Notes: generated by a model from the sequence alone, not told the origin. Positions 1 through 11,995 are shown, numbered from the stretch's first letter. The stretch: DNA of 64,000 nucleotides from Stachybotrys elegans (GCA_020746835.1 JAGPNK010000006.1:186001-250000); one strand, 5' to 3'. Made by a program: numbers and translations.

Positions 1-1717
1 GATAGTCTTGGAGGGGTCAGCTTGGACGCCGTGTGCTTCAACGTGCGGCCGATAAATTGGGCGGCCTGCGCTCAATCCAATAATTCGATGCTAATAAATG
101 GTTACCTCCACGCACCTCTCCCATGCTGGGCGCTAGATGATGCATCTGTATCTTGGTTGCCTGCACCTCGAGTGTGATGAGTGTGAGGTCTCAGACAAGC
201 TGTCCATGTATGTGCAGTCGAATAGAGTCGGTGAGCAGAAAGGCGGAAGCCGCCCAGAGCCAGCCATCGACGGCGGGAGGCTGCGCTAGGGCCCAGGGGC
301 CCCTGTCAGGCCACGCGTTGTTTGCCAGAGGATGGAGGGGGAGGGAGCCTGAAGAGCATCATCACCCAGGGTCAAGCAGAAGCAGAGAGGGCGCTCCCCT
401 CTTGCTCTCTTGCTCTCTTCCCCTTTGTAGGTGGTGGGTATGCACCCTGCACGTCTTGCAGGCCTGCATGGCTCCGAGGACTGGAAGAGTCTATGGCCGA
501 GGCTGGAGAGGTCGAGAATCTTGGATGCCAAGGGACCACCGAATGATGTCAACCCCAGAATGGCGTGAACGGGAGGAGAGGTGCTGCCAAACCTCGCCCA
601 TTGCCACACACTTCGAGCACACTCGTACGCGGTTGGATAAATGGTGGGCTCAACCACAAGGTTCTGCAGCCAGACGGTTGGGAGCTGAGGGCCAATGGCG
701 GCGCGCCTCAACGCAATGCAACACACCTCAACGGTGTTGTGTCGGCGACGATAACTTCCCGTGCAGGCCTAGGCCCATTGCCCATTGCCCTTCTGTCCTT
801 TGTCCCGCGTCTATCTCGCTGGCTTATCTTGCCTTTTGCGTGTGGTGTGGTGCAGTGCAGGTAACATGTCACCCGACGGTCGTGTCTAGACCAGCAATGC
901 CTGACCGGTCCCTCCCACTTGCTTTCCGTGGACAGCTGGACAGTGGATGGGCGGTGCATGGATACCATGAAGAGAATAACAAAAAATGAGATTCATGCTG
1001 GTCTCTCGCCGCCTCGCCTGGATCCCGCTCTTCCAAGGTACGACTAGGTATGATGTATATGCTAAGGAAAGTACCAAACTTCTAGTCAGGGCACCTGCCG
1101 CTTCCCTCACCTGCCTTTGGAGGTACCTCTGGGCTAGTGCTGCGATACCCCACCATGGAGGACGGGGCTCGTCCGGCAACCGCCACCATCAGATTCAGAC
1201 TCTGCCCCACCCATCTGCTTTCTCGTTCAATTATTACCATCGTGAGCCCCGGCTTCTCTTCCTTCTCTTTTGTAGCAGCTACCTTCCAAGACCACCCCGC
1301 TGGTGCTTGCGACTGTCCTCCCCGGCACTTTTGCAGCCGTCTTCTCTTCCTCTTTTTGTTAGGGCGTCTGCTCTGCTCTGTTCTTCTCTGCTTTTGGCTG
1401 GCACTGCTCTATTGCTCTTCTATTGTCCGTTGCTTTGCTTCGCTTCAGATTCCCACAAGCGGACCCCCACCCTCGATATCAGCTGCCAGCCCAGACCACC
1501 AGCGCCTCTCCTGCTCTTCTGCTCAACCCCCCCCCCCTACCTCTGCTCCAACTCGAGATTCGGGGAGCCATTTTATGTTCATACTCTGATCTTTGAGTAC
1601 CACTATCTGCGCCGCTTTCGCTTCAAACCTCCTTCGTTCCGCCCTATCCCTCCATTTCTACGTCGTTCAGCCGACTCCCCCCGTTTCCCCTTCAGCCCGT
1701 CTACTTGTGTGCCAATC
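1..1717. other. Upstream region and CT-rich leader
   Basis: No gene is supported here. Short open frames on both strands have compositions unlike fungal proteins and no recognisable domain. The part from about 1230 to 1717 is pyrimidine-rich and probably forms the promoter and 5' leader of the gene starting at 1718. The frame of that gene stays open upstream to an ATG at 986, but the added translation is rich in Leu, Ser, Pro and Cys, as expected from translated CT-rich leader. Confidence 0.5.
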
Positions 1718-3520
1718 ATGGTCAGAGCAGAGGAACCGCGGCGGCGGTTCGCTCCCATCCCGATCGAAACTACATTCGCCTCGGTGCGGAAAGGATCCCA
1801 GTATCCAAATCCCATGGGGCCGAACCCGGAGCTGACACCCGAACCCTCCCCTCGGTCTCCTTCGCCCGTTCCCGCAGAACTCCGCGAAAGGCGTCGTTTC
1901 GCCCCTCAGCTCATTGAAACATCTCGAAGGACACGTCGTGTTGGCGATGAAGGTCCCGCAACTAAGCCTACCGACAAGACAGACATCACCCCTTATACCA
2001 AGCACATTTATGCGACCAGGTTCAAGTCCCGCCGAAAGCACAATGACAGCACAGACGACCATAAGCGACCCAGTCCGCCCACGAGACGCGAGACGGAAGA
2101 CGAGGATGTCAAGGAATACCTCCTCGAATTGGCTGCCAAGGAAGCAGAGCGACAGATTCAAGAAGCTGCACTCGCTGCCTTTCCCAACAGCCATGCGCGT
2201 GAAGGAGGTATCGCCCACTTCTACTTCCGTGAGAGCTCTGAGAGCGATCACTCTCCCGAAGCCACATCACCTCAAGAGCCAAGCACGGGACAAGTACAAT
2301 CCAAGCTGAGGCGCAAGTCGTCCGATTTGGGCCTGAGTTGGTGGCATAAGCACATGCAGGAGCATGCTGAGAACCTTCCCTCCAATGAGCGAGCAGATGA
2401 TGCCATGGTCGTTGATGAACCCATCACGCGTACCGACTCGGACCTCGATAGGATGGATCTGGCATTGCCTCCTGACCCCATGTGGACAACAACTAGACGC
2501 ATGCCCTCGGACGACAGGCGAGACTCGATTAACATCCCTCATCTGTACACAAAACCGCTTCTGCATGGCGACGATTCGCCAGGGCGCGACGTCTCCATGA
2601 CAGATGCACCTACAAGCGCCCCCCAGGGATCTGCCATCACAGAGGCACAGAAGCAGCCGCAAGAGGGATCAGCGAAGCCCTTTGGGGCCTTTGGACTCAA
2701 GGTCAATGAACAAACAGCTGAGCAAATGCGGAAGACGGCATCACCGCCCATGCTGGGCAAGGAGCTGGTGTTCCGTAGATGTCCCTCCCCCAAGCTGACG
2801 AAGCTTGAACCTGAGCACGACTATTTCCAGTATCACATCGAGGAAAGAGCCCGAGATGTCACAGGTCAGGCTGGCTTGTGGCGGGGTTATTGCTACAAAT
2901 CGGAGTCGACCGAGGGCTATGTGGTTCCCTCCCACTTACAGGGACCAGCCATGCTTGCTACACCCTTACCGCCAGCTACCCCTCATGAAGCGCTCATCAA
3001 TATCGATGCCCACTTTATCAGCGAGGAGCCCAGCTCAGTCTTTACGCCCTCTGACTCGAGTGACGGCACGGGATCTGTCGCCATTGTTGAGCATCGCGAT
3101 AGGAATGGTGAGCCAAGGGGAGTTCACATGCTCCATGGTCTCGAGGACCGGCTGCGTCGTGAAAAGGCACAGGCCGAGAGAGACGAGAAGATTGCTCATG
3201 AGTTTGATGAGATATTCGTCACACAGGTGTACAATTACCTGTCACTGGGTTACCCGGCCACCGCCCGCGCCTACGATGAGGAGCTGAGTAAAATCAGCCA
3301 CGTCAGTATCGAGGAGCTTCGGAGGGATGACGAGTTGCAAATGGCTAACGGCCATATTCTGGAAATGGATATGTCTCAGCTGTCTAAGGCCGACACCTGC
3401 CCGCGATGGCGGGCTCTCAGGATTTACGTCCTGGAGTGGGCGAGGCAACATCCAAACTTAGACAATCTAGATCCACAAGCATGGGGCGTACGGGAGAGGC
3501 GAGGCAGCTGGGCCATCTAA
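1718..3520 (+). CDS. Fungal protein of unknown function, DUF4050-like
   Basis: Single-exon gene of 600 codons. I chose the ATG at 1718 because the protein character starts there; upstream in-frame sequence looks like leader. The N-terminal half is polar and low in complexity, with a repeated arrangement (RRRFAPIPIETT near residue 7 and RRRFAPQLIETS near residue 61) that suggests a short linear motif used twice. Basic and acidic disordered stretches follow. The ordered part is the last 120 residues, with the phrase YNYLSLGYPATARAYDEEL and later WRALRIYVLEWARQ. This resembles the fungal DUF4050 family as I remember it; no activity is known to me. The repeat and the C-terminal block are seen directly; the family name is from recall and needs a profile search. 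No transmembrane segment or signal peptide is evident. Confidence 0.75.
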   Translation: MVRAEEPRRRFAPIPIETTFASVRKGSQYPNPMGPNPELTPEPSPRSPSPVPAELRERRRFAPQLIETSRRTRRVGDEGPATKPTDKTDITPYTKHIYATRFKSRRKHNDSTDDHKRPSPPTRRETEDEDVKEYLLELAAKEAERQIQEAALAAFPNSHAREGGIAHFYFRESSESDHSPEATSPQEPSTGQVQSKLRRKSSDLGLSWWHKHMQEHAENLPSNERADDAMVVDEPITRTDSDLDRMDLALPPDPMWTTTRRMPSDDRRDSINIPHLYTKPLLHGDDSPGRDVSMTDAPTSAPQGSAITEAQKQPQEGSAKPFGAFGLKVNEQTAEQMRKTASPPMLGKELVFRRCPSPKLTKLEPEHDYFQYHIEERARDVTGQAGLWRGYCYKSESTEGYVVPSHLQGPAMLATPLPPATPHEALINIDAHFISEEPSSVFTPSDSSDGTGSVAIVEHRDRNGEPRGVHMLHGLEDRLRREKAQAERDEKIAHEFDEIFVTQVYNYLSLGYPATARAYDEELSKISHVSIEELRRDDELQMANGHILEMDMSQLSKADTCPRWRALRIYVLEWARQHPNLDNLDPQAWGVRERRGSWAI

Positions 3521-4432
3521 TCTCTGCGCTTCTCCTGCGGGCTACCTAATTGGGTTGTGTATGTGGTCAGCCTTGGGCTGAGAGTCAGGGCTGATGGGGG
3601 CTCTTGGTGGTTTCGTGTGTGCTTTGGACCAAGCGGGCGTCTGGTGTTGATATATTTTGCGAATACGGTAACGAAACAGAAGCAACCAGCTCCTGGAGGA
3701 GCATGTATTGGAAAAATGAAGAAAAAGCAACAGGACTTAGATCTGTGGCATGGTTCTCATACTTTGCGCCGAGATTGGCGGGATAAACGTGGACGACAAA
3801 GCGAGCATAGACAGGCGCTGGCGTTTGCCAGATGAATTGGAACAAATCTTATTGACCGTACCATGTTGAAATCATTTAGCTCGTTTGTCTGGTGAAGGTG
3901 CTGATGACATGTCACATAGGGCTGGGGCATATAAGGCAGGACAAGTATGCTTGGAATCAGAATGGTGTATTTGGTGTCCTTCCAGATATCATTCAACCCA
4001 GTATCCTCCTCACGGTTCTACATCGCCATCCTGCACGTTCATGTCTATATACATCCAAACTGCAGGTATCCCGAGACATCACAGCCAGCAACACACGCAC
4101 CCTAATGCTGCGCTTCCCTCGCCCATACCTCCCCGACAAACAACACAACACAGGCCACAGGGAGGCGGCGAAAATGAGGAGGAGGCAAGTGGTCATGGTT
4201 GTCAGAGAGAAGAATCGAAGCGTTGAAAATGAAAAAATAAAAAAATCTTTTCTAATGCGGAGAGAGAGAGAGAGAAAGATAGAGAGACCCAACGCCGAGC
4301 AGCCTGTGGCAACGCATACAAAAGAAGCCGGTTATTCCTCCTTGTTTTGGATGACACGCTTATTTTGGTTTGTGTGTTCGTCGGTGTCCCCCTTTTTGCT
4401 GGTTTATTTTGTGCTTTTCGTTTTTGACTTGG
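3521..4432. other. Convergent intergenic region
   Basis: This lies between the stop codons of two convergent genes and should hold both 3' untranslated regions. A GA-rich simple repeat runs from about 4259 to 4288. No coding sequence is supported. Confidence 0.5.
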
Positions 4433-5641
4433 TTACCTCTTCTTTGGGGGTGCCCGTGAGACTTTCTGGATCTTGGCTGGTGGTGCGGCCTCGGCGTCGC
4501 TCTCGTCGTCCTCGGCCATGGAGTCGTCGATCTCCTCGTGGTCGACATCGTCGTCGTCGTCGAGCGCGTCCATATCGCTCTCCTCTTCCTCCTCCTCCAC
4601 CTCTTCCTCGTCGTCGTCAGAGTCGTCAGAGTCGCCGAGGACGCCGTTGGTGATCATGGCGTCGTCGTCGGAATCGTCGGCGATGCGCCGTCTCCGGGAG
4701 GCGGCGGCGTCGCCGTTGGTCTCGCCCTCAACCCATATGACGTCCTCCTCGTCCGAGTCGTCGCCCTTTTGGTGAGGGCCGGGGAGGCGCTGCATGCGGC
4801 GGCGTAGGGCCATCTGGCTCTCCAGCATGTCCAGCTTGCCCTTGAGGGAGAGCAGGCTGCCGAGCCCCTTGGCGCGCTCCTCGAGAACCTTCTGTAGGCT
4901 GGCGAGGCCCTGAATCACCTTGGGCTGGGAGGCAATGGTGCCGCCGTGCGCGACGAGCGTCCACTGGATCCAGGTCATGAGCACGCCGGCTCGGCCTGGT
5001 CGGCGGTATAGGCGGGCGGCGAGCTTGTCGAGGAGCGTGCCCGCGAGTATGCTGTCGATGCGCTCAATGGTGTTCTTGATCGTCTCGATATCCTTGGTGT
5101 GCAGGCATGATTCCAGGAGATCGATGTCATCTGTTCGTAGGGCTTGCGTGAGGACAGTGGTGAGAGACTGGTGGGTGGGGGGGACAATGGTAGCCGGCCG
5201 GCTGAGCGAGGCGCTGTTTGCGGGAGCCTGCTGGAGTAGAGAGGAGACATCGATGGCTTCGGAACCGCGGAGCAGCTCTCCGAATGAAGGTGAGGTAGGC
5301 TCCTCGTCGTCGGAGCCGGCTGCTTCAGCCTCATCCTCCGCAGAACTTGATTTTCTCAGCGTCTTGCCATTGGCCAGGCCAGTACTAGCGCTCTTAGCGC
5401 CGTCATCTACATTGGCATTCGCATCGGCCTCCTCGTTGTCGTCGGACATGTCCTCATCGCTGTCGGCGTCTGAAGAGATGGAGATGGTCTCGTGCTGCGG
5501 CACATTCTGGACAACATCTGCCGGGCCGGCCACGCTGGCTTTGGAAGTGTTGATGGCGTACGTGGTGGAGGGCTGGGCGCTGGGCTTCACGACCGGAGCC
5601 GCGACCTTGCCCGGCGCTTTTCGCTTCGTTGACATCGGCAT
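4433..5641 (-). CDS. Utp12-domain protein of the small-subunit processome
   Basis: Single-exon gene of 402 codons on the minus strand. It starts with Met-Pro-Met, so initiation could be at 5641 or two codons later at 5635. Residues about 1-150 are disordered with acidic clusters. Residues about 155-285 form a helical domain beginning near SLTTVLTQALRTDD and including LLDKLAARLYRRPGRAG and WIQWTLVAHGG, the pattern of the Utp12 domain found at the C-termini of UtpA proteins such as Utp5 (human WDR43). The tail from about 310 is strongly acidic and ends in a basic KKR, typical of nucleolar proteins. Unlike Utp5 it has no WD40 repeats, so it is a short Utp12-only protein, perhaps the Utp9 or Utp5 counterpart. 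Inferred role: early 18S pre-rRNA processing in the nucleolus. Confidence 0.82.
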   Translation of the reverse strand: MPMSTKRKAPGKVAAPVVKPSAQPSTTYAINTSKASVAGPADVVQNVPQHETISISSDADSDEDMSDDNEEADANANVDDGAKSASTGLANGKTLRKSSSAEDEAEAAGSDDEEPTSPSFGELLRGSEAIDVSSLLQQAPANSASLSRPATIVPPTHQSLTTVLTQALRTDDIDLLESCLHTKDIETIKNTIERIDSILAGTLLDKLAARLYRRPGRAGVLMTWIQWTLVAHGGTIASQPKVIQGLASLQKVLEERAKGLGSLLSLKGKLDMLESQMALRRRMQRLPGPHQKGDDSDEEDVIWVEGETNGDAAASRRRRIADDSDDDAMITNGVLGDSDDSDDDEEEVEEEEEESDMDALDDDDDVDHEEIDDSMAEDDESDAEAAPPAKIQKVSRAPPKKR

Positions 5642-5936
5642 GAGGAACTTGACGAGACGGAGAAACTGGGCGTTGGTGGGAGAGATTGAGGAGCGAGATT
5701 GACAATTAGCCCACTGGAATTATAAGCGAGAGTTCCGCGGCGCCCCGTGAGTAGAGTCTCTCGAAAGGTCGCAGTCAGGCCGAATTGTTAATTGTTGTTA
5801 TGTCCACGATGGTGGAAAAATTTCATGCCCACCTTGCTGCACTCAAGGTGTGGTGAACTTTTTTTTTTCTTCGCCTGCACTTGGGTCCAATCGAGGCCTT
5901 CCCCACGGTCTAAGATAGATGACTAAGTGGACATAG

Positions 5937-5967
5937 CTTATCGCTGCATCATTGATAAGGCGATAAG
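5937..5967. promoter_or_regulatory. GATA-site cluster forming an inverted repeat
   Basis: GATAAG occurs at 5954-5959 and 5962-5967, and its reverse complement CTTATC at 5937-5942. The outer arms CTTATCG (5937-5943) and CGATAAG (5961-5967) form a 7-bp inverted repeat. Clustered GATA motifs bind fungal GATA factors such as AreA/NIT2. Position is about 300 bp upstream of the Utp12-domain gene. Function is inferred from motif alone. Confidence 0.35.
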
Positions 5968-5983
5968 AAAGTATGTCTACGAT

Positions 5984-6003
5984 CACGTGCTTTGAGTCAC
6001 GTG
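5984..6003. promoter_or_regulatory. Paired CACGTG E-boxes
   Basis: Two TCACGTG motifs have their CACGTG cores at 5984-5989 and 5998-6003, 14 bp apart in the same orientation. CACGTG is the core for Cbf1-type bHLH factors. They lie about 350 bp upstream of the start of the Utp12-domain gene. Binding is inferred, not shown. Confidence 0.35.
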
Positions 6004-8594
6004 TTGTTATTCCGATTTCCTCCTTGCATCATTGATGAGCCGTCGTGCGTGTTAGGCTTAGTGCGAAAGCTTCCTGTCAAGGGGCGACCCGATTGGTCAT
6101 AAAAGGAGATGGCAGAGAGCTTGACGCTTGCACCAGCAGCTTGCGCGTCCAGATGAAGCTGACATTGGATTGCTCCGTTGGAATTCGCGGCGTAGAAAAT
6201 TGGGTGTTGTTGCAATTCTGAGTATATGAAGCTACGTATTATACTATACACTGGAACCAGGCGCTGAATGTGACACTCGGCATCCCGTTGCTTTAATTTG
6301 CTGGGGAGCTTGGAGAGCCGGCGCACATCGTTATCGACGCGTCGTGCATGGTATGATAGAGGCTACGTGTGACAGTGCCCCGTTTAATACATATATCCGG
6401 CAGAACGATGGGACACCGTTGCAGTGTCGGGTATATGCATGTTCAGGGTCGCGTCGAACAAAGCCCTAGGAGGTAAGGTAAGGTACCTGGTCATTCCAGC
6501 ACGAACCATGGACTTGGGATCCGGTTGGTTGGGGTCCTGATGCAACATCAAGGCGATTTGGGCATATGCTTGTATGGATGAAAACCTGTAATGCTGGGGC
6601 GAGCATGTGCAAGAGGGGATTGATGGGAAGAAAATATAAACAAAGGTAAACTTGCGCGATGAACTTGTGATAAACAAGGCGGCGGTATCTACCGTGTACG
6701 TTTGAGTGTATTTGAGGTTTTTGCATTCTTGGTCGCGCAAGCAGTCTGTGCCGGTTCATTGACTACCTGTAGGCAGTGGGATTACAATGCGCTTGAGTTG
6801 GCATTGTCAGCTCGTTGAACACGGAGACGATGTGAGGCGGAAGAAAGGGCGGAAAGAGTCCTGGTGATGGTTACCGCCGAGAGCAAAGTGAGAGTTGCTG
6901 TTTGTGTCGGGTGACTTGATGATCCTGCCATCGGGAGGCTACCTAGTAGTAGAGACGAGGAGGGCGAAGCGGCCGAACACGTGGAAAGGCGGCGTATATT
7001 CACTTTGGGTCAGACACGGAAGAGTGAGGAGGAATGGGTGTGCTCGAAGGGATGGATGGGGTACGGGAGGCCAGTGTGGTTGAACAAAAGGATGAATGGG
7101 TAGTTCCAGAAGGCAGCATGTGAGCATTGGGGTCGTTTGACTTTGCGCAGAGTGCAATGGATGATGGATGGATGGGCCTTCGGAAACCGGAATCCAGAAC
7201 CAGAACCAGAACCAGACAGGAACCAGATACTGGAAACCGAAGAGCAAACAGTGGACGTCTACACCGGGCGCACCGCCTGTGCAACCGGCACTGCCTTTGT
7301 GCTGCCGCTGGAGCCAAACCTCGCGCGGATCGCGGGTGCACTGACCACGCCCCAGCAGAACTCCACAGCGCCAGGAGGTACCAGGGACTTGGGAGGTACG
7401 CGCAGATGGCGGCAAGGCTCGCGCGCATGGCTTGTACTCGGGCCCCGGCAACGACACCCTAGTACGCAGCACTCGGCCAACTAAATTTTTCTGCCAGCCC
7501 TTCCAAGCCCCGATAGAGACAAATCAATGGCTCCTGCGACGTCTGATCTCTCTCTCTCATAAATACCACGGCGCCTCCGGCCGGGCAAATTCGTTGACGT
7601 GCACGCGCTTTTCCTCGCAGGTTCCTCCCCTCTACCACCGCCAGCAACCCCTCCACTACCCGCCCGGTACCTGCTCCGCCCGCACTCCTCCCCAGCGCTG
7701 CCCAAGTACCCTTGCCGTACTCCTTGCGTACCTCTCCTGCACGCTTCCTGCACAGCACCCGAAGCAACCAACCAGCTGCTTCCAGTCGTCGCAGTCGCAA
7801 GTCGCAAGTCCGTCAATCGCAGAAAAAAAAAAATCCCCTCCCCCATCGCCAACCTTCACCAAGCGCATCATCAAGCGCATCGGCTACCTCCTCTCCTCCT
7901 CTGCGCCACCAATTGCAATCCCATCGGCTGGCTTGCCTATTTATTGACTCCAACTCTTATCGACGATTTATTTTAATTCTTTCTACTCCTCTTTTTTTCT
8001 TTTAATCCTTATCTTCTTCATTCCTCGTCCTCTCTCTCTCCCTCCTTGCGCCAAAACCCGTGGTGTTGATAGCTTAAGCAAACGCGCTCCACTTCACCTT
8101 TTGCACCACCACGAGCTTCCTCCCACCACCGCAAACCGCATCCTGCTTGTCGCCACCCATCGCCACTCGCGCACGCGCATCGCTGGACAGTGTCAAGCGT
8201 GCAGATTCGATCACCTCATCTTTCGCGAATCCAAAGCACCCGGCCGTCACGTGTCTCCCGTCCCGCAACTTCGAGGCGCGACCCGTGCTTTCCAGCTTCT
8301 TGCGCCACCACCGCTTTCGTCCTCATTCATCGTCGCAGGCGCGCGCCCTTTGGCCTCCCTTCCTCCTGCATCCCGAGAAGCACCGTGCTTGCCACACCCG
8401 CGCGATCCCTCGGCTTGTTCACGATCCGCCCGCCTATAAAAACCGCCTGCGCCTCCCCGCGTCGCGTCGCGGTCCACCATCCCGTCTGTACCGTCCTGCC
8501 TCAGCGCGCGCTACCCGTCACCGGCAGCTTTTCATGTCGCGACGTGTAGACTAGAGATTTCTTCACTGCCTACTCATCATCGCTGCGCGCAACC

Positions 8595-11480
8595 ATGGCG
8601 TCCCCAAACCCCGACGCCCCTGCGCCCAGCGCAAAGACTCCAGAAACGGCCCCCGACAAGGAATCCAAGTCCGAGGTTAACGGGTGAGTTAGCTCCCATC
8701 TCTTTTCCATCACCAACCCATCCTGCGCGCTGCGCGATGCCTTCTTCTTCTTCATGGCCTTACCATGCTAATGCACCATCTGCTGAAGCCACGCGTCTGC
8801 CTCTCCAGCTGCCCCGGCAGTATCGAACGGAACGCCGGACGAGTCCAAGAAAGCGAGCAACGGTTCGCCTACTCCCGCCGGGAAACCCATCGTTAACGGC
8901 AATGGCACTACTGAAGGACACGGCGCCGAATCCGAGAAAGACACCAAACCCGCTTCTCCCGTAGCAGCCGACGAGACAAACCCCAACACGGAAGCACCCA
9001 CCACGGAGAAGAAGACTGATGGTGAGGAATCGAAATCGGAGAAGCCTTCAGAAGCCGCCGCTCCAGGCTCACCCGAGGATGTGGACATGGCCGATGCGTC
9101 CCACCCTGAGCCTGAGGAGGCATCTAAGCCTTCCGACGAAGCCTCGAAAGACGCCAAAGACAAGGCGACATCCACGGAAAAGGAGTCGACCCTCGATGTG
9201 GAGATGAAAGATGGGCCAGCAGATGCTCCCAATGGCGTTGGGCACGCCGATGATGGTGACGCCGCACCTCCGGCCTCGGAAGCTGAAGTCCAGCCAGCTA
9301 GCCTATCTCAGCTCGCCATTGACTCGACCGAGGCCGCTACATCACCCATCGAGCCCTCTACCGAGATTTCCATGACAGATGCTCCGGCTGCCAAGCTATC
9401 TCGCGAGCGTGAAGAGGACTTCACCGGCGAGCCCGCCCCCAAGCGCGCCAAGACAGAACCCAAGGAAGAGGAGGAGGCATCTGTTTCCGTCAAGACATCT
9501 CCCTCGGGTCTCAACGACGTGCAAAGCCCGGCTGATCTGCCCAACTGGCGCGACCAAGAGACCAACCGACGCCACATCTCGGAGCACCAACGCCGTGAGA
9601 TGCGCAAGATTATCGATCGCGTCAAGAAGACCAAGTCGGGTGGCTCGTTCCGCGACTCGGTTCAGAAGCTCTGGCCTGGTCTCTGGGACGCTTATACCTT
9701 GAAGATTGATAGGCCCATGGACCTCGGCGCGCTGAATCGCAACGCCAAGGACCCTGCCGGCCCCTACGTCAGCTTCAACGACTTCCGAAAGGACCTGGGT
9801 CTCATCTTTGAGAATGCTCTGACCTTCAACGGCCCTGGGCACGAGGTGACGCTAGCAGCACTGGCAACCATCAAGATCATCTGGGAGGAAATCATTGTGA
9901 TTCCCGAGGAGGAACCCGCCAAGCCAAAGCACATCCCCAAGCCCAAGCCCCTACGTGAGTCGAGGGTCGCGCCTCCCGCCGAGCCCGTGCCCAGGAAGCA
10001 GTCTACCGGCCCTGCAGCGAGCCCCGTGGGCGACTCGGTCGTGGCCAAGCCTCCACCTGCTGCACCTGCGACTACAGCGGATGCGCGACGACCATCGATG
10101 GCCAGTGATCTCGATAGGCCCAAGCGAACCGTCCGCGCACCTAAGCCCAAGGATATCGACTACTCGACCAAGGCATCGCGCAAGAAGCTCAAGCCTGAGC
10201 TTCAATTCGCCGAAGAGGTCTTGGGCGAGCTCATGAATCCCAAGAACGCACACATCAACGGCTTCTTCATGGAGGCTGTCGATGCCGAAGGTCTCAACAT
10301 TCCCCACTACTATGCCATTGTCAAGAAGCCTATGCACCTGTCAAAGGTTCAACAGATGCTCTCGAGCGGTGAAATTGCAAGCCTCAAGGACTTTGACAAG
10401 AACGTCCGGCTCATCATTTCCAACTGCTGGCTGTTCAACGGAGACCCCGACCAAGGTAACCCCGTGTCGCTGTTTGCGCAGCAGCTGGAGCAGCTGTACA
10501 ACTCGCAGATGAAGGGCAAGGACGCCTGGTTGGCCAAGTATGCAAAGTCCATCGCCCCCCCTGCGTCCGTATCAAACGCTAGTGACGATGAAGAGGACGA
10601 GGAGGACGATGCCGGCACCGAGGAGAGCTTCGATTCATACGAGAAGGCGGTGAGGGATCTTGAACTTCAGATGCATCAGGAGTCGAATGAGCTACTCAAG
10701 CTCTTCACCCCCGAGAAACCCGAAGCACACAAGATCACGATTCAGCAGAGTCTGCTGAAGACGATCCAGGACGAGCTCCTCAAAACTAAGACGGCCCTCG
10801 CTGAACGACGTCAGAAGCAAGGACAGTCGGGCAAGAAGAGTAGCAAGAGCAGCAAGGCCAAGGCATCAGGGGGTGGCAGCCGCAAGAGTTTAGGCCAGGG
10901 CCAGCCGCCCAAGAAGTCGGGAGGCTCCAAGAAAGCAGCGCCTAAGAAACAGCTGACGGGGGCCGACAAGGAGGCTATCGCAGCGGCCATTGGTGAACTC
11001 GACTACCCACACCTAGACAAGGCCATTGACATTATCAAGCGTGATACTGGGCAGGCTGTAAGTTGATGACGCCGCGACGAGGCGTTCCAGGTTCAGTGGC
11101 TAACGTAATGACAGGAAAATACCGACGGCGAGCTCGAGCTAGATATTGATCAGATTAGCGTCGATGCTCTTCTTGCCCTGTGGCAGCTCCTTAAGAAGGT
11201 GGTGCCAGGGTTCGGCAAGGACACGGCAGCCAACCCGCCATCGCCCGAGATATCCAGAGCGACCCCGAGCAAGTCGGCGCCAAAGTCGGCACCCAAGTCC
11301 AAGAAGAACAAGCCGATGAGCGCCAAGGAACAGGAGGCGCGCATCTCGCAGCTGAGGGCTCTGGAACAGCTTTATACCAAAGGTGACAAGGAGGAGGCTA
11401 CGTCGCCCTCTGGACCTGCTGCTCAGGGACCCACGCCGACTAACGAGTCGAGCGACGAGTCCGACTCGGAAGAGGAGTAG
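8595..11480 (+). CDS. bdf1: BET-family double bromodomain protein Bdf1
   Basis: Three exons: 8595-8683, 8789-11057 and 11115-11480, giving 907 residues. Intron 1 (GTGAGT) needs the acceptor at 8788 to keep frame; its branch site is the CTAAT near 8768. Intron 2 (GTAAGT, branch CTAAC) is clear. An acidic disordered N-terminus leads to bromodomain 1 at about 297-399, with its acetyl-lysine Asn at about 377 in LTFNGPGHEV, and bromodomain 2 at about 502-607, with Asn about 580 in WLFNGDP. A basic Ser/Lys-rich linker then precedes an extraterminal domain at about 752-825, which intron 2 interrupts. The tail is an acidic SDESDSEEE. The bromodomain-bromodomain-ET order defines BET proteins. Such proteins bind acetylated H3/H4, associate with TFIID/SWR1 and aid transcription in the nucleus. 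Both key Asn residues are present, so both modules should bind acetyl-lysine. Confidence 0.93.
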
Positions 11481-11995
11481 ATATCTCGTTGGTCCAGAAT
11501 ACTTGGGTGGCGTGGCGTCATGGTGTGCGGATTTGAGCATGAAGCGTGTATGTATAGTTTGCTTTTTATGCGGCAGCCGAACAGGTTTTTGGGCCCCCGG
11601 ATCGATTTGGTCTCGGGGCCGTGATGGCAAGGGGCTTTTTCGCTGGCAGGGAACGACTGCATTGAGCACATGAGACACGGATCATGTCCTGGGGGTGTCG
11701 GTGGCTGGTTGGATCGCTGAGAGGGGGGGTCATGGCCAGCAAGGCGAAAGTGAAGCCGGGACGGTTTGCCAGTATTTTGGAACCATTGCTTTCGATTGCT
11801 TTCATATGCGTTGAAAAGCCAGCAAACAGCTACGCCCCAGAGGACAGGGCAGGAGAGTTGTGCGAAGCTGGCAGTGGGCTCCTCGCACAACGGTATATAT
11901 TGTAGGAACAATAGAAAGAAGTCTAGCCTCTACCTGTTGTGCAAATGTGACGCTGCATCGAGTATTTCACCCAGGTGGTCCGCCAGGGAGGGTCG
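11481..11995. other. Convergent intergenic region
   Basis: This 515-bp gap lies between the stop codons of bdf1 and the Nudix-type gene. It should contain both 3' untranslated regions. I see no coding sequence or notable repeat in it. Confidence 0.5.

Larger units (their letters stand above)
5642..8594. other. Divergent promoter region between the utp12-domain gene and bdf1
   Basis: This 2.95-kb divergent region has no supported gene. The utp side holds GATA and E-box motifs, listed separately. From about 7600 to 8594 the plus strand is C/T-rich and should be the promoter and leader of bdf1. Open frames of 70-177 codons on both strands overlap each other, are rich in Pro, Ser and Arg, and show no domain. 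Confidence 0.5.

Noticed and set aside
153..989. 278-codon plus-strand open frame at the left edge
   Set aside because: It overlaps several frames on both strands, is rich in Arg, Cys, Ser and Pro, and has no domain; it looks like chance in G+C-rich DNA.
986..1717. In-frame N-terminal extension of the DUF4050-like protein
   Set aside because: The translation is a low-complexity Leu/Ser/Pro/Cys sequence produced by CT-rich leader; a good start context exists at 1718.
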